A stretch of DNA of 64,000 nucleotides from Flavobacteriales bacterium (GTDB taxonomy: Bacteria > Bacteroidota > Bacteroidia > Flavobacteriales_E > Vicingaceae): assembly GCA_905339165.1 (NCBI GenBank), contig CAJPFH010000006.1, forward strand, positions 62,001-126,000, written 5' to 3'. Every line of letters begins with the position of its first letter. Positions within the stretch are counted from its first letter, which is position 1. Of the stretch, positions 1 to 8,751 are shown piece after piece. Under the pieces are notes generated by a model. The model made no database searches, was not told the DNA's origin, and saw only the letters and a list, made by a program, of their open reading frames with translations. The position numbers and the translations under genes were made by a program.

Positions 1-1
1 C

Positions 2-169
2 GAAGCTATAATAGTTTGCGAAAAAAAGAGGAATACAGTGCAAACAGTAAAAGAAAAGGAAGTACAAATAAAAGTTAAAGAGATTCTTTTCATAGCGGTT
101 TATTTTTTTAAAACAGGTAAATTTAGTAAAGTTTTTAAAACAGAAAATTTATTTGTAAGAGTATTATAA
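2..169 (+). CDS. 3' end of an unidentified gene entering from the left
   Basis: The second forward frame is open from the window edge to a TAA at 167-169, giving 55 residues. They are lysine-rich and then hydrophobic (ILFIAVYFF), ending VFKTENLFVRVL. The gene would converge on the ABC exporter, whose stop lies 50 bases away. A basic, partly hydrophobic tail like this is seen in some family 2 glycosyltransferases, but that is only a guess. Frame 1 is also open to a stop at 76-78, so the frame choice is uncertain. Confidence 0.4.
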   Translation, partial: EAIIVCEKKRNTVQTVKEKEVQIKVKEILFIAVYFFKTGKFSKVFKTENLFVRVL

Positions 170-218
170 CGATCTGAGCCATGACGAAAGATGAACACTC
201 TAAGTTGCACGTACATTT

Positions 219-2039
219 TTAAGCAAAAGTTTGTAAATCATATAACTTTTTATACACTCCGTTTTGTTGAATAAGCTGTGAATGTGTTCCTGTTTCAACA
301 ATATTTCCTTGATGTAAAACAATTATTTTGTCGGCATGCTGTATGGTAGAAAGCCTGTGAGCTACAACCAACGATGTGCGGTTTTGCATTAATTTTTGCA
401 GGGCATCTTGTACCAGTCGTTCGGATTCGGTATCGAGAGCAGAGGTGGCCTCATCTAAAATTAAAATAGGCGGATTTTTAAGTATGGCACGGGCAATAGC
501 AATGCGTTGTTTTTGTCCGCCCGAGAGTTTATCGCCTCGGTCGCCAATGGGGGTGTAATACCCTTCTTCCATTTGCGAAATAAATTCGTGTGCATTGGCT
601 ATTTTTGCAGCTTCAAATACTTTTTCCTGAGTAACGCCAATGCTGCCAAAAGCAATGTTGTTAAAAATGGTATCGTTGAAAAGCACCGATTCTTGAGAAA
701 CAATGCCCATGAGCGAACGTAGGTCTTTTACTTTAATGTTTTTTATGGGAATATCGTCTATAACTATTTCGCCTTCTTGTACATCGTAAAAGCGGGGTAG
801 CAAATCGGCAAAGGTGGTTTTTCCGCTTCCCGATTGACCAACCAATGCAACCATTTCCCCCTTTTTTATCTCAACCTGTATATTTTTCAGAACGCCTTCT
901 TTTTGGTAGGCAAAGGATACGTTTTTATATTCAATTATATTTGTAAAACTTTCTTTGCTTACGGCATTTTTACTATCTCGAATAGGATTTTCTGCTCGTA
1001 AAATTTCTTCAATTCTTTCTACCGAAGCAGCTCCTTTTTGTACGTTGTTGTATGCGGTTGAAAAGGATTTTACGGGATTTAGTAATTGAGAAAAAATAAT
1101 AATATAACCAATAAACTCACTACCATTCAATTCGAAATTATTATTTATAACGAGGCTTCCGCCAAAATACACTAGTGATATCATTACCAATGAACCTAAA
1201 AATTCGCTTATGGGTGAGGCTAAATCTTTTTTTCGGTACATTTTAAGCATTATTAACCGATATTGTTCGTTCACTCTGTCAAATTTATGTTCATTAAATT
1301 TTTCAGCATTAAATGCTTTAATTACCCTTAATCCACCAAGGGTTTCTTCAACATAAGAAAGTAATAGGCTCATTTTGCCCTGCCCTAGCGATGAGGTTTT
1401 TCTTAAACTGCGACCTATTTGTCCAATAATTAAACCGCCAACCGGCAGCAGGAGGAGAGAAAAAAGAGTGAGTTGCGGACTAATAAACAACATGGCCAAT
1501 AGGGAAAATAGAATGGACATAGGGTCGCGAAAGAGCATTTCTAAAGAACTCATAATAGACCATTCTACCTCTTGTACATCAGAAGAGATGCGTGTTATAA
1601 CATCTCCTTTTCTGGTTTCGGAATAGTAAGAAAGTGGCAAGGAAATGATTTTTTCGTATAATTTTTTACGCAGATCTTTAATGACTCCAATGCGTATAAC
1701 GGCAATGTAGTACATAGCCATGTAACGAAAAAAGTTTTTTAAAAAAAACAACACAGCAACCAATATACAAATAAGTACTAATGCCGAGGTGGTTCCGTGT
1801 TCGGAAATATAAATGCTCATTTGGTAATCCGAATAATTTTTTAGCCCTTCTTTAGAAAATACAAAAACAGGCTTTTCGGTAATGGGAGTGGTTTCTCCAA
1901 AAAGCAGGTTTAAAAAAGGAATGAACAAAACAAGCGAGAGTAAATTAAATACTACGGAAAGTACGTTAAACAAAATGTTTAGTATAGCGTAACTTTTGTA
2001 TTCGGTTGCGTAGCGCAGTACTTTGCGAAAGCGGTTCAT
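219..2039 (-). CDS. ABC exporter, fused permease and ATPase (MsbA-like)
   Basis: A half-size exporter that would act as a homodimer in the inner membrane, moving lipid, peptide or drug out of the cytoplasm. The first ~330 residues are a six-helix transmembrane domain. The nucleotide-binding domain follows from about residue 370, with Walker A GQSGSGKTT, signature LSGGQKQR, Walker B ILILDEATSALD and the switch histidine in VVAHRLST. About 606 residues, normal for MsbA-type exporters. I start it at the ATG at 2039 (MNRFRK) because an upstream in-frame ATG at 2048 lies inside a -7 promoter element. The substrate cannot be told from sequence. MsbA-like lipid flipping is possible but not shown. 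Confidence 0.9.
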   Translation of the reverse strand: MNRFRKVLRYATEYKSYAILNILFNVLSVVFNLLSLVLFIPFLNLLFGETTPITEKPVFVFSKEGLKNYSDYQMSIYISEHGTTSALVLICILVAVLFFLKNFFRYMAMYYIAVIRIGVIKDLRKKLYEKIISLPLSYYSETRKGDVITRISSDVQEVEWSIMSSLEMLFRDPMSILFSLLAMLFISPQLTLFSLLLLPVGGLIIGQIGRSLRKTSSLGQGKMSLLLSYVEETLGGLRVIKAFNAEKFNEHKFDRVNEQYRLIMLKMYRKKDLASPISEFLGSLVMISLVYFGGSLVINNNFELNGSEFIGYIIIFSQLLNPVKSFSTAYNNVQKGAASVERIEEILRAENPIRDSKNAVSKESFTNIIEYKNVSFAYQKEGVLKNIQVEIKKGEMVALVGQSGSGKTTFADLLPRFYDVQEGEIVIDDIPIKNIKVKDLRSLMGIVSQESVLFNDTIFNNIAFGSIGVTQEKVFEAAKIANAHEFISQMEEGYYTPIGDRGDKLSGGQKQRIAIARAILKNPPILILDEATSALDTESERLVQDALQKLMQNRTSLVVAHRLSTIQHADKIIVLHQGNIVETGTHSQLIQQNGVYKKLYDLQTFA

Positions 2040-2045
2040 GGAGCA

Positions 2046-2053
2046 CAAAGATA
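2046..2053 (-). promoter_or_regulatory. -7 promoter element of the ABC exporter
   Basis: Reads TATCTTTG on the minus strand, an exact TAnnTTTG. It sits seven bases before the ATG at 2039, so the message would be almost leaderless. It rules out the ATG at 2048 as the start. Confidence 0.55.
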
Positions 2054-2212
2054 CAATATAAATAAAAGGCTAAAAATCTGGAGCCCGTTATATCTATGCA
2101 GGTTGTTCTCGATACGCCCATATTTCACTGCTGTTACATATGACCTATTTGAACGAACATATGCTTTGTTTTTTGCAATGGTCTGTTTGTAATGCAGAGA
2201 AGAAGAGTTTTG

Positions 2213-2773
2213 CTAGTTTAATTTTTTTTCAATAATACCCGGAAAATAAAGGTATTCCAACTCGTGTACTTTTTTTGCAAGAGAATCCGGAGTGTCATTA
2301 TCTAACACAGGGCATTTTGCCTGAAAAATAATACCCCCTTCATCGTACTCTTCATTTACGTAATGAATGGTAATACCACTTTCCTTTTCACCGGCAGCAA
2401 TTACAGCCTCATGTACTTTGTTTCCGTACATACCCTTACCTCCAAATTTAGGCAGCAAAGCCGGGTGAATGTTTATTATTTTATTTGGAAAAGCAGAAAT
2501 AAATTCTTTAGGCATTTTTAAAAGAAAACCCGCCAATACAATAAAACCAATTTTTTTTTCATTCAGTAAATGCAATAATGTTCTATTTTCCAGTTCCGTT
2601 TTTGTAAAAACAAGGGTTTCTACACCTAGTTTTTTTGCCCTCTCCAACACAAAAGCATGGGCATTATTGCTGGCTATTAATTTTACGCAAATGCCCGAAT
2701 GGTTTTTAAAATGAGTTACAATATTTTCGGCATTAGTTCCGCTGCCCGAAGCAAAAATGGCTATATTCGTCAT
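2213..2773 (-). CDS. purN: Phosphoribosylglycinamide formyltransferase
   Basis: Transfers the formyl group of 10-formyltetrahydrofolate to GAR, the third step of purine synthesis in the cytoplasm. The N-terminal phosphate-binding loop FASGSGTN, the catalytic asparagine-histidine pair in INIHPALLPKF and the catalytic aspartate in YDEGGII are all present. At 186 residues it is slightly shorter than E. coli PurN. An ATG six codons upstream (2791) exists, but a -7 element at 2789-2796 covers it, and the ATG at 2773 gives the canonical start MTNIAIFASG. It is a single gene, divergent from the flavoprotein at 2815. Confidence 0.93.
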   Translation of the reverse strand: MTNIAIFASGSGTNAENIVTHFKNHSGICVKLIASNNAHAFVLERAKKLGVETLVFTKTELENRTLLHLLNEKKIGFIVLAGFLLKMPKEFISAFPNKIINIHPALLPKFGGKGMYGNKVHEAVIAAGEKESGITIHYVNEEYDEGGIIFQAKCPVLDNDTPDSLAKKVHELEYLYFPGIIEKKLN

Positions 2774-2788
2774 TTGTAAAATTTTATT

Positions 2789-2796
2789 CAAAACTA
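2789..2796 (-). promoter_or_regulatory. -7 promoter element of purN
   Basis: Reads TAGTTTTG on the minus strand, an exact TAnnTTTG, 15 bases before the chosen purN ATG. It decides the start of purN. Confidence 0.55.
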
Positions 2797-2814
2797 CCTA
2801 AAATAATTCCATAC

Positions 2815-3480
2815 ATGAGCGAGGCTTTTATTCCCTATACCCCACACTTAGAAATAGGCAAAGAAGAAATGCTTATCCGCACTTTACAATTCTATCAGTG
2901 GGCAAATAAACGAAGAACAGTTCGTGAAATTTCGAATCAACCTATTCCAAAAGAAGTAATGGAAAATATTTTGTTAACTGCAGGAACTGCCCCTTCGGGA
3001 GCCAATAAACAACCTTGGACATTTTGCGTAGTAAGCAACCCTTTATTAAAAGAAGAAATAAGAAAAGCTGCCGAAGCCGAAGAATATAAAAGTTATACCG
3101 AAAGAATGAGCAAAGAATGGAAAGAGGATTTGAAACCTTTAAAAACTAATTGGGAAAAGCCTTTTTTAACCCAAGCCCCTTATGTTATAGTTGTTTTTAA
3201 AAGAATTTATGAAATAGAAGAAAACAAAAAGCATCAAAATTATTATGTACAAGAATCGGTTGGCTTAGCCTGTGGTTTGCTGTTGTCAGCTATACATAAT
3301 GCTGGGCTAGTTTCCCTAACATATACCCCCAGCCCAATGAATTTTCTGCTGAAAATACTTAATCGCCCCGAAAACGAACGTCCTTTTATGGTTATTCCGG
3401 TAGGTTTCGCCAACAAAAAAGCCCAAATACCAAATATTAAAAGAAAGAAAATCAATGATATAGCAATATTTTACGAATAA
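2815..3480 (+). CDS. Nitroreductase-fold flavoprotein, iodotyrosine-deiodinase-like
   Basis: An FMN protein of the nitroreductase superfamily, 221 residues. FMN-binding signs are RRTVREIS (residues 33-40) and GTAPSGANKQPWTF (57-70). The middle resembles the active-site lid of iodotyrosine deiodinase. E90, Y94 and K115 have the same spacing (4 and 21 residues) as the Glu-Tyr-Lys triad that clamps the halotyrosine zwitterion in the mammalian enzyme, and the flanking TNW and RM residues also match. Bacterial homologues, including one from a Bacteroidota, reductively dehalogenate iodotyrosine. No membrane anchor is seen, so it is cytosolic. A generic nitroreductase activity remains possible. The divergent neighbour is purN; no operon partner. 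Confidence 0.85.
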   Translation: MSEAFIPYTPHLEIGKEEMLIRTLQFYQWANKRRTVREISNQPIPKEVMENILLTAGTAPSGANKQPWTFCVVSNPLLKEEIRKAAEAEEYKSYTERMSKEWKEDLKPLKTNWEKPFLTQAPYVIVVFKRIYEIEENKKHQNYYVQESVGLACGLLLSAIHNAGLVSLTYTPSPMNFLLKILNRPENERPFMVIPVGFANKKAQIPNIKRKKINDIAIFYE

Positions 3481-3517
3481 AATACAATAAAATACGTATA
3501 TATTTAAGCATTTTTTT

Positions 3518-3525
3518 TTTCTTTG
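3518..3525 (+). promoter_or_regulatory. Possible -7 element of acpP
   Basis: TTTCTTTG differs from TAnnTTTG at one base and lies 33 bases before the acpP ATG, inside an AT-rich spacer. Approximate match only. Confidence 0.3.
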
Positions 3526-3558
3526 CACACTTAAATAAAAACCCAAAAACTTACAAAA

Positions 3559-3795
3559 ATGGCAGATATCGCTTCAAGAGTAAAAGCAATTATCGTTGAC
3601 AAATTAGGCGTTGACGAAAACGAAGTTACACCACAGGCTAGCTTTACAAACGATTTAGGTGCAGATTCATTAGACACCGTAGAGCTAATTATGGAATTCG
3701 AAAAAGAGTTCAATATTGCCATCCCCGATGATCAGGCCGAAAAAATTTCTTCGGTGGGAGATGCAATAAAATACATTGAAGATAACGCTAAGTAA
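3559..3795 (+). CDS. acpP: Acyl carrier protein
   Basis: Carries growing acyl chains on a 4'-phosphopantetheine arm during fatty acid synthesis. At 78 residues it has the standard size and is strongly acidic. The attachment serine is S37 in the [10 protein letters not shown] motif at the start of helix 2. It is followed 15 bases later by fabF, the classic acpP-fabF-rnc order. An A-rich leader precedes the ATG. Confidence 0.97.
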   Translation: MADIASRVKAIIVDKLGVDENEVTPQASFTNDLGADSLDTVELIMEFEKEFNIAIPDDQAEKISSVGDAIKYIEDNAK

Positions 3796-3810
3796 TAATA
3801 CGTTTTCCGC

Positions 3811-5061
3811 ATGGCGCTGAAACGTGTTGTTGTTACAGGTATTGGAGCCATTACCCCACTGGGAAATACCAAAGAGGAATTTTGGAGTAACCTGTGCAAT
3901 GGGGTAAGTGGTGCGGGGTCTATTACCAAATTCGATGCATCGAAGTTTAAAACACAGTTTGCTTGTGAGGTAAAAAATTTTGATGTAGGTAATTACTTAG
4001 ACCGAAAAGAAGCACGTAAACTCGACCTTTTTTCGCATTATGCTATTGCAGCCTCCGAAATGGCTGTATTAGATTCCGGTCTTAACCTTGATACCGTAAA
4101 CAAAGATAGGGTAGGTGTTATTTGGGGAGCGGGAATAGGCGGTTTATCTACTTTTCAGGAAGAAGTAACGAACTTCGCCAAAGGCGATGGGACTCCACGC
4201 TTTAATCCCTTTTTTATTCCTAAAATGATTGTAGATATCGCCCCAGGGCACATATCCATTCGCTTTGGTTTTAGGGGGCCTAATTTTACTACTGTTTCTG
4301 CTTGCGCTTCTTCTACAAACTCCCTTATAGATGCTTATCATTACATACAGTTAGGAAAAGCCGATCTATTTGTAGCCGGTGGTTCCGAAGCAGCTGTTAA
4401 CGAAGCCGGAGTAGGTGGATTTAATGCATTACATGCTCTTTCTGTTCGGAACGACTCACCGCAAACCGCTTCTCGCCCTTTTGATAAAGACCGAGACGGC
4501 TTTGTGCTTGGAGAAGGTGGAGTGGGAATGATTTTAGAAGAGTACGAACACGCCATAAATAGAGGAGCTAGAATTTATGCCGAAATGGTGGGTGGGGGTT
4601 TATCGGCCGATGCGTATCATATTACAGCTCCGCATCCTGAAGGATTAGGTGCTTTAGCGGTTATGAAAAATGCATTGCAAGATGCCAATATGAATCCCGA
4701 AGAAATTGATTATATCAACGTACACGGCACCTCTACTCCCTTAGGAGATATTGCTGAATATAAGGCCATTATGAATGTGTTTGGCCAACATGCCTATAAA
4801 TTAAACATCAGCTCTACCAAGTCAATGACAGGCCATTTGCTTGGTGCAGCAGGAGCCATAGAAGCTGCTGCTTGTGTACTTGCGGTGCATAACGATATTG
4901 TCCCTCCTACCATCAATCATTTTACCGATGATGAAGCGTTCGACCCTAAGGTAAATCTTACTTTTAATAAAGCTCAAAAAAGAGAAGTAAGAGCAGCCTT
5001 AAGCAATACCTTTGGTTTTGGGGGGCATAATGCTTCTGTAATTTTCAAAAAATTCAAATAA
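3811..5061 (+). CDS. fabF: 3-oxoacyl-ACP synthase II
   Basis: Elongates acyl-ACP by condensation with malonyl-ACP, in the cytoplasm. The thiolase-fold catalytic triad is visible: C165 in TTVSACASS, H305 in NVHGTSTPLGD and H342 in KSMTGHLLGAAGAIE. The protein is 416 residues, normal for FabF. It lies directly after acpP. Its TAA is followed in the same reading frame, without another stop, by the RNase III coding sequence. Confidence 0.97.
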   Translation: MALKRVVVTGIGAITPLGNTKEEFWSNLCNGVSGAGSITKFDASKFKTQFACEVKNFDVGNYLDRKEARKLDLFSHYAIAASEMAVLDSGLNLDTVNKDRVGVIWGAGIGGLSTFQEEVTNFAKGDGTPRFNPFFIPKMIVDIAPGHISIRFGFRGPNFTTVSACASSTNSLIDAYHYIQLGKADLFVAGGSEAAVNEAGVGGFNALHALSVRNDSPQTASRPFDKDRDGFVLGEGGVGMILEEYEHAINRGARIYAEMVGGGLSADAYHITAPHPEGLGALAVMKNALQDANMNPEEIDYINVHGTSTPLGDIAEYKAIMNVFGQHAYKLNISSTKSMTGHLLGAAGAIEAAACVLAVHNDIVPPTINHFTDDEAFDPKVNLTFNKAQKREVRAALSNTFGFGGHNASVIFKKFK

Positions 5062-5109
5062 ATTTTATTTAAACCTTTCTCATATTGGTTTTTATCTAAA
5101 AACGATAAA

Positions 5110-5784
5110 GTGTTTTCGAATACATTGTATTCGGTTATAGGCATTTTTCCTAAAAATATAAGTTTATATAAACAGGCTTTTCGGCATACTTCGGCAGCCA
5201 AAGAAATTAAAAACGGAGTAAAGGACAGTTATGAAAGATTAGAATTTTTAGGTGATGCCATATTAGGCTCTGTTATTGCACACTATTTTTTCTCAAAATT
5301 TCCGGTCAAAGATGAGGGGTATCTTACTAAAATGCGTTCTCGTATGGTTAGCAGAACCTACCTCAATCAACTTTCTGTAAAAATGGGTATTCACACGTTT
5401 ATAGAATTAAAAGGAGATTTAGGTCGTTCTGTTTATGGCGATGTGTTGGAAGCTTTAATTGGGGCGATATATTTAGACAAGGGATATAAAAAAACCAGAG
5501 GTTTTGTTATCCAACATATCGTTCAAAATTATGTGAATTTAGAAGAACTTATTAATACAGAAACCGATTTTAAAAGTAAATTAATTGAAATTTCACAAAA
5601 AGAAAGAATGGTTTTAGAATTCAAATCGGAAGAAATAGCGGTTAAAAACGGAAATAAAATTTACAATACAACAATGTACCTAAATGGTAAAATAGAATCC
5701 ACTGGAACCGGATTTTCAAAAAAAAATGCAGAACAAGAAGCGGCCAAAATGTATTTTGAAAAAAAAGATAGTATTAAAGCTTAG
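5110..5784 (+). CDS. rnc: Ribonuclease III (start uncertain, no ATG)
   Basis: Cleaves double-stranded RNA during rRNA and mRNA processing. The signature ERLEFLGDA sits at residues 42-50, with acidic catalytic residues also in GDVLEALIGAIYLD. A double-stranded-RNA-binding domain follows from about residue 140, ending in FSKKNAEQEAAKMYF. The start given is the GTG at 5110. The frame is open back to the fabF stop, and the 16 codons after that stop (from the ATT at 5062) read like the N-terminus of Bacteroidota RNase III. There is no ATG in this stretch. The true start may be ATT 5062, immediately after the fabF TAA, giving 240 residues. Confidence 0.9.
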   Translation: MFSNTLYSVIGIFPKNISLYKQAFRHTSAAKEIKNGVKDSYERLEFLGDAILGSVIAHYFFSKFPVKDEGYLTKMRSRMVSRTYLNQLSVKMGIHTFIELKGDLGRSVYGDVLEALIGAIYLDKGYKKTRGFVIQHIVQNYVNLEELINTETDFKSKLIEISQKERMVLEFKSEEIAVKNGNKIYNTTMYLNGKIESTGTGFSKKNAEQEAAKMYFEKKDSIKA

Positions 5785-5816
5785 CATATCATCAAAGGGT
5801 GGGTTCTATTATTTAC

Positions 5817-5824
5817 TAAATTTG
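5817..5824 (+). promoter_or_regulatory. -7 promoter element before the IPExxxVDY gene
   Basis: TAAATTTG, an exact TAnnTTTG, 15 bases before the ATG at 5840. It could drive this gene together with pyk. Confidence 0.5.
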
Positions 5825-5839
5825 CTGTAAACTTTGAGA

Positions 5840-6253
5840 ATGGCAAAACTGGTACTATCGTTAAGCGAAAATGAGTTCGATTTTGGATTATTGGCCATTT
5901 GCTCTCACATTAAAGATTACCGGATTGGCTGGGAAATAAATCGTTATCTAAATCTCGACTTACAAAGAATAGACGATTTAGAGTTGAAAACCCCCCTAGG
6001 GATAACTTCATTTTCTTTTTTCTCTTGTTTTAACGAAGATACCAATGTATCTGTTTACCTTTTGGCAAACCGGTCTGAAGGAGGCCTGTTAATTCCGGAA
6101 AAAAAGCAAGTAGATTTTTTTCTTATTATAAAAGAAGCAGATGAATCTTATCACAACGAGGTATTACTGGAATTAAAAAAAACACCCAATATTTTGGCTG
6201 CTTATGCCATAAATCCCTCGGAATTAAAGTCGAAAAATAATTTACTATTTTAA
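5840..6253 (+). CDS. IPExxxVDY family protein
   Basis: A small cytosolic protein of 137 residues in a family defined by the motif IPExxxVDY, seen here as LIPEKKQVDFFLII (Tyr replaced by Phe). The family is common in Bacteroidota and has no known function. It is typically found directly upstream of pyruvate kinase, as here, with a 3-base gap to pyk. The ATG at 5840 is preferred to a TTG two codons upstream. The linkage suggests co-expression with glycolysis, but the sequence shows no catalytic motif. Confidence 0.8.
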   Translation: MAKLVLSLSENEFDFGLLAICSHIKDYRIGWEINRYLNLDLQRIDDLELKTPLGITSFSFFSCFNEDTNVSVYLLANRSEGGLLIPEKKQVDFFLIIKEADESYHNEVLLELKKTPNILAAYAINPSELKSKNNLLF

Positions 6254-6256
6254 AAA

Positions 6257-7684
6257 ATGAAACCACAAAAAAAAACCAAAATAGTTGCAACCATTGGTCC
6301 GGCAAGCACTTCAAAAGAAATATTGCGAGAAATGATTAAAGCAGGAATGAATGTGTGCCGAGTAAATTTTTCTCATGGAGCTTATGCCGACCATAAGAAA
6401 GTACTCGAAACCATTGCAGAGATTAATGCCGAAGAAAAAACAAATATTGCCGTATTACTTGATTTACAAGGCCCCAAAATAAGAATAGGAGAAGTGGAAA
6501 ATAACGGGGTTGAACTTTGTGATGAAGAAATTTTAACCATAACTACCGATCCCTGCATGGGTACAAGTAAAAGGATTTATATTACGTATCCCGAATTTCC
6601 GAAAGATGTGTGTAAGGGAGAAAAAATATTGTTGGACGATGGAAAACTGGTACTCGAAGTAATAAGCACCAACCAACAAAACGAAGTATTGGCTAAAGTA
6701 ATTAACGGGGGTACATTAAGCTCTAAAAAAGGAGTAAATCTTCCCAATACCAAAGTATCACTCCCTTCTCTAACCAAAAAAGATAGAGAAGATTTAGCCT
6801 TTGCTTTAGAAAATAATGTAGAATGGATAGGTCTTTCGTTTGTACGTTCGGCAACCGATATAAAAGAACTAAAAAAAATAATTATTGAAAAAGGAAAAGA
6901 TTGCCGAGTGGTAGCCAAAATAGAAAAACCGGAGGCCCTTAATGAAATCGATTCAATAATACACGAAACCGATGCTGTAATGGTAGCCCGTGGCGATTTA
7001 GGGGTAGAAATACCCATGCAACAAGTACCCATGATACAAAAAATGTTGGTAAAAAAATGCTTGTATACCGGAAAGCCTGTAATTATTGCTACGCAAATGA
7101 TGGAGAGTATGATACACAATCTTACCCCCTCCAGAGCAGAAGTAAACGATGTGGCCAATGCCGTATTAGACGGAGCTGATGCCGTAATGCTTAGTGCCGA
7201 AACCTCGGTGGGGAAACATCCGGTACAAGTAGTGCAGGCTATGTCTAAAATCATTTGCGAAGCCGAAAAAGAAGAAAGCATTTACCATAAAGAATATCCT
7301 CCCGAATTTAATGAAGACCGATTTATATCCGATTCAGTTTGCTTTAACGCTTGTCGCTTATCCTTAAGAGTAAAAGCCAAAGCCATTGTAACCATGACAC
7401 ACTCCGGCTACACTGCATTAAAAGTAGCCAGTGCCAGGCCCAAAGCCCAAATTTGTGTTTTTACCGGAAACACCAGAATGATGAATATGTTAAGCTTAGT
7501 TTGGGGAGTTCAAACTTTTTATTACGATAAATTTGAAAGTACCGATCAAACCATTGCTGACATTATTTGTATTCTTAAGAAAGAAAAAAATATAAAAACC
7601 AAGGATTTGATTATTAATATTGCCAGCATTCCTATTTCAGAAAAAGGGAAATCAAATATGCTTAAATTAAGTTGTGTAGAATAA
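6257..7684 (+). CDS. pyk: Pyruvate kinase
   Basis: Converts phosphoenolpyruvate and ADP to pyruvate and ATP, the last step of glycolysis. Family motifs occur in order: ATIGPAS at the N-terminus, CRVNFSHG, LLDLQGPKIRIG, the catalytic lysine region VAKIEKPEALNEID, the metal-binding VARGDLGVEIP and IIATQMMESM. The protein is 475 residues, the usual length, with a complete C-terminal allosteric domain. It begins 3 bases after the IPExxxVDY gene and 13 bases before the M42 peptidase, so all three may be co-transcribed. Confidence 0.97.
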   Translation: MKPQKKTKIVATIGPASTSKEILREMIKAGMNVCRVNFSHGAYADHKKVLETIAEINAEEKTNIAVLLDLQGPKIRIGEVENNGVELCDEEILTITTDPCMGTSKRIYITYPEFPKDVCKGEKILLDDGKLVLEVISTNQQNEVLAKVINGGTLSSKKGVNLPNTKVSLPSLTKKDREDLAFALENNVEWIGLSFVRSATDIKELKKIIIEKGKDCRVVAKIEKPEALNEIDSIIHETDAVMVARGDLGVEIPMQQVPMIQKMLVKKCLYTGKPVIIATQMMESMIHNLTPSRAEVNDVANAVLDGADAVMLSAETSVGKHPVQVVQAMSKIICEAEKEESIYHKEYPPEFNEDRFISDSVCFNACRLSLRVKAKAIVTMTHSGYTALKVASARPKAQICVFTGNTRMMNMLSLVWGVQTFYYDKFESTDQTIADIICILKKEKNIKTKDLIINIASIPISEKGKSNMLKLSCVE

Positions 7685-7697
7685 TAAAAAAATAATC

Positions 7698-8747
7698 ATG
7701 AGTATCAACGTAAAACTACTGAAACAAATTTGCGAAATTCCCGGAACTTCCGGATTCGAGCAACCCATACGCGAATTAGTGATGAAAGAAATTAAAAATC
7801 TTGCTGACGATATCAGCATTGACAATATGGGGAATGTAATCGCTTTTAGAAAAGGAAAACAACGTAAAAAAATAATGATTGGGGCTCACATGGACGAGAT
7901 TGGTTTTATTGTAAACCATATCGATGATCAAGGCTTTTTACGTTTTCATACATTAGGTGGATTTGACCCAAAAACCCTAACAGCACAACGAGTAATTGTG
8001 CACGGAAAAAAAGACTTAATAGGCGTAATGGGAAGCAAACCCATACACGTAATGAGTCCTGAAGAAAGAACAAAAATGCCCAAAACCACTGATTTTTTTA
8101 TTGATTTGGGAATGCCCAAAAAAGAAGTAGAAAAATATGTTTCGGTAGGAGACCCTGTTACACGCCAACGAGAACTGATTGAAATGGGAAATTGCGTAAA
8201 CTGCAAGTCGCTCGATAACCGAGTATCTGTTTTTATCCTTATAGAAGTATTACGCGAACTAAAAAAAGAAACTCCTCCCTACGATGTATACGGAGTGTTC
8301 ACTGTTCAGGAAGAAGTGGGCATAAGAGGGGCAAATGTGGCCGCACTTAAGATACAACCCGATTTTGGCTTTGGTTTAGATACTACCATTGCCTACGATG
8401 TTCCCGGTGCTAAACCCGAAGAAAAGATAACTGAATTAGGTAAAGGAGCGGCTATTAAAATTATGGATTCTTCTACTATTGCCGATTATCGCATGGTAGA
8501 ATACATGAAAAAAACAGCGGATAAAAATAAAATAAAATGGCAACCCGAAATTTTACCGGCAGGAGGAACCGATACAGCCGGTATTCAGCGAATGACACCC
8601 GGAGGCTCTATTTCGGGAGCAGTTTCTATTCCTACCCGCCACATTCATCAGGTAATTGAAATGGCCGATAAAAGTGATATAAGAGCTTGTATTAGCCTGC
8701 TTAAAGAGTGTATTAAAGGCATAGATAGAAATAACTGGAAGTTTTAA
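7698..8747 (+). CDS. M42 family metallo-aminopeptidase
   Basis: A cytosolic aminopeptidase of the glutamyl-aminopeptidase/tetrahedral (TET) family, which would trim peptides. Residues expected for the dinuclear metal site and catalysis are visible: H64 and D66 in GAHMDE, D173 in KSLDNRV, E205-E206 in VQEEVG, D228 in GLDTT and a histidine in TRHIHQV near residue 316. The protein is 349 residues, full length. It follows pyk by 13 bases. Substrate preference within M42 cannot be read from the sequence. Confidence 0.92.
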   Translation: MSINVKLLKQICEIPGTSGFEQPIRELVMKEIKNLADDISIDNMGNVIAFRKGKQRKKIMIGAHMDEIGFIVNHIDDQGFLRFHTLGGFDPKTLTAQRVIVHGKKDLIGVMGSKPIHVMSPEERTKMPKTTDFFIDLGMPKKEVEKYVSVGDPVTRQRELIEMGNCVNCKSLDNRVSVFILIEVLRELKKETPPYDVYGVFTVQEEVGIRGANVAALKIQPDFGFGLDTTIAYDVPGAKPEEKITELGKGAAIKIMDSSTIADYRMVEYMKKTADKNKIKWQPEILPAGGTDTAGIQRMTPGGSISGAVSIPTRHIHQVIEMADKSDIRACISLLKECIKGIDRNNWKF

Positions 8748-8751
8748 AACG

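Noticed and set aside
2049-2212. A structured RNA or tRNA in the spacer between the ABC exporter and purN
   Set aside because: No tRNA arms or conserved TTCGA loop could be found; nothing in the spacer beyond the promoter element.
6577-7281. A 234-residue reverse frame opposite pyk
   Set aside because: Antisense to intact pyruvate kinase; no recognisable domain.
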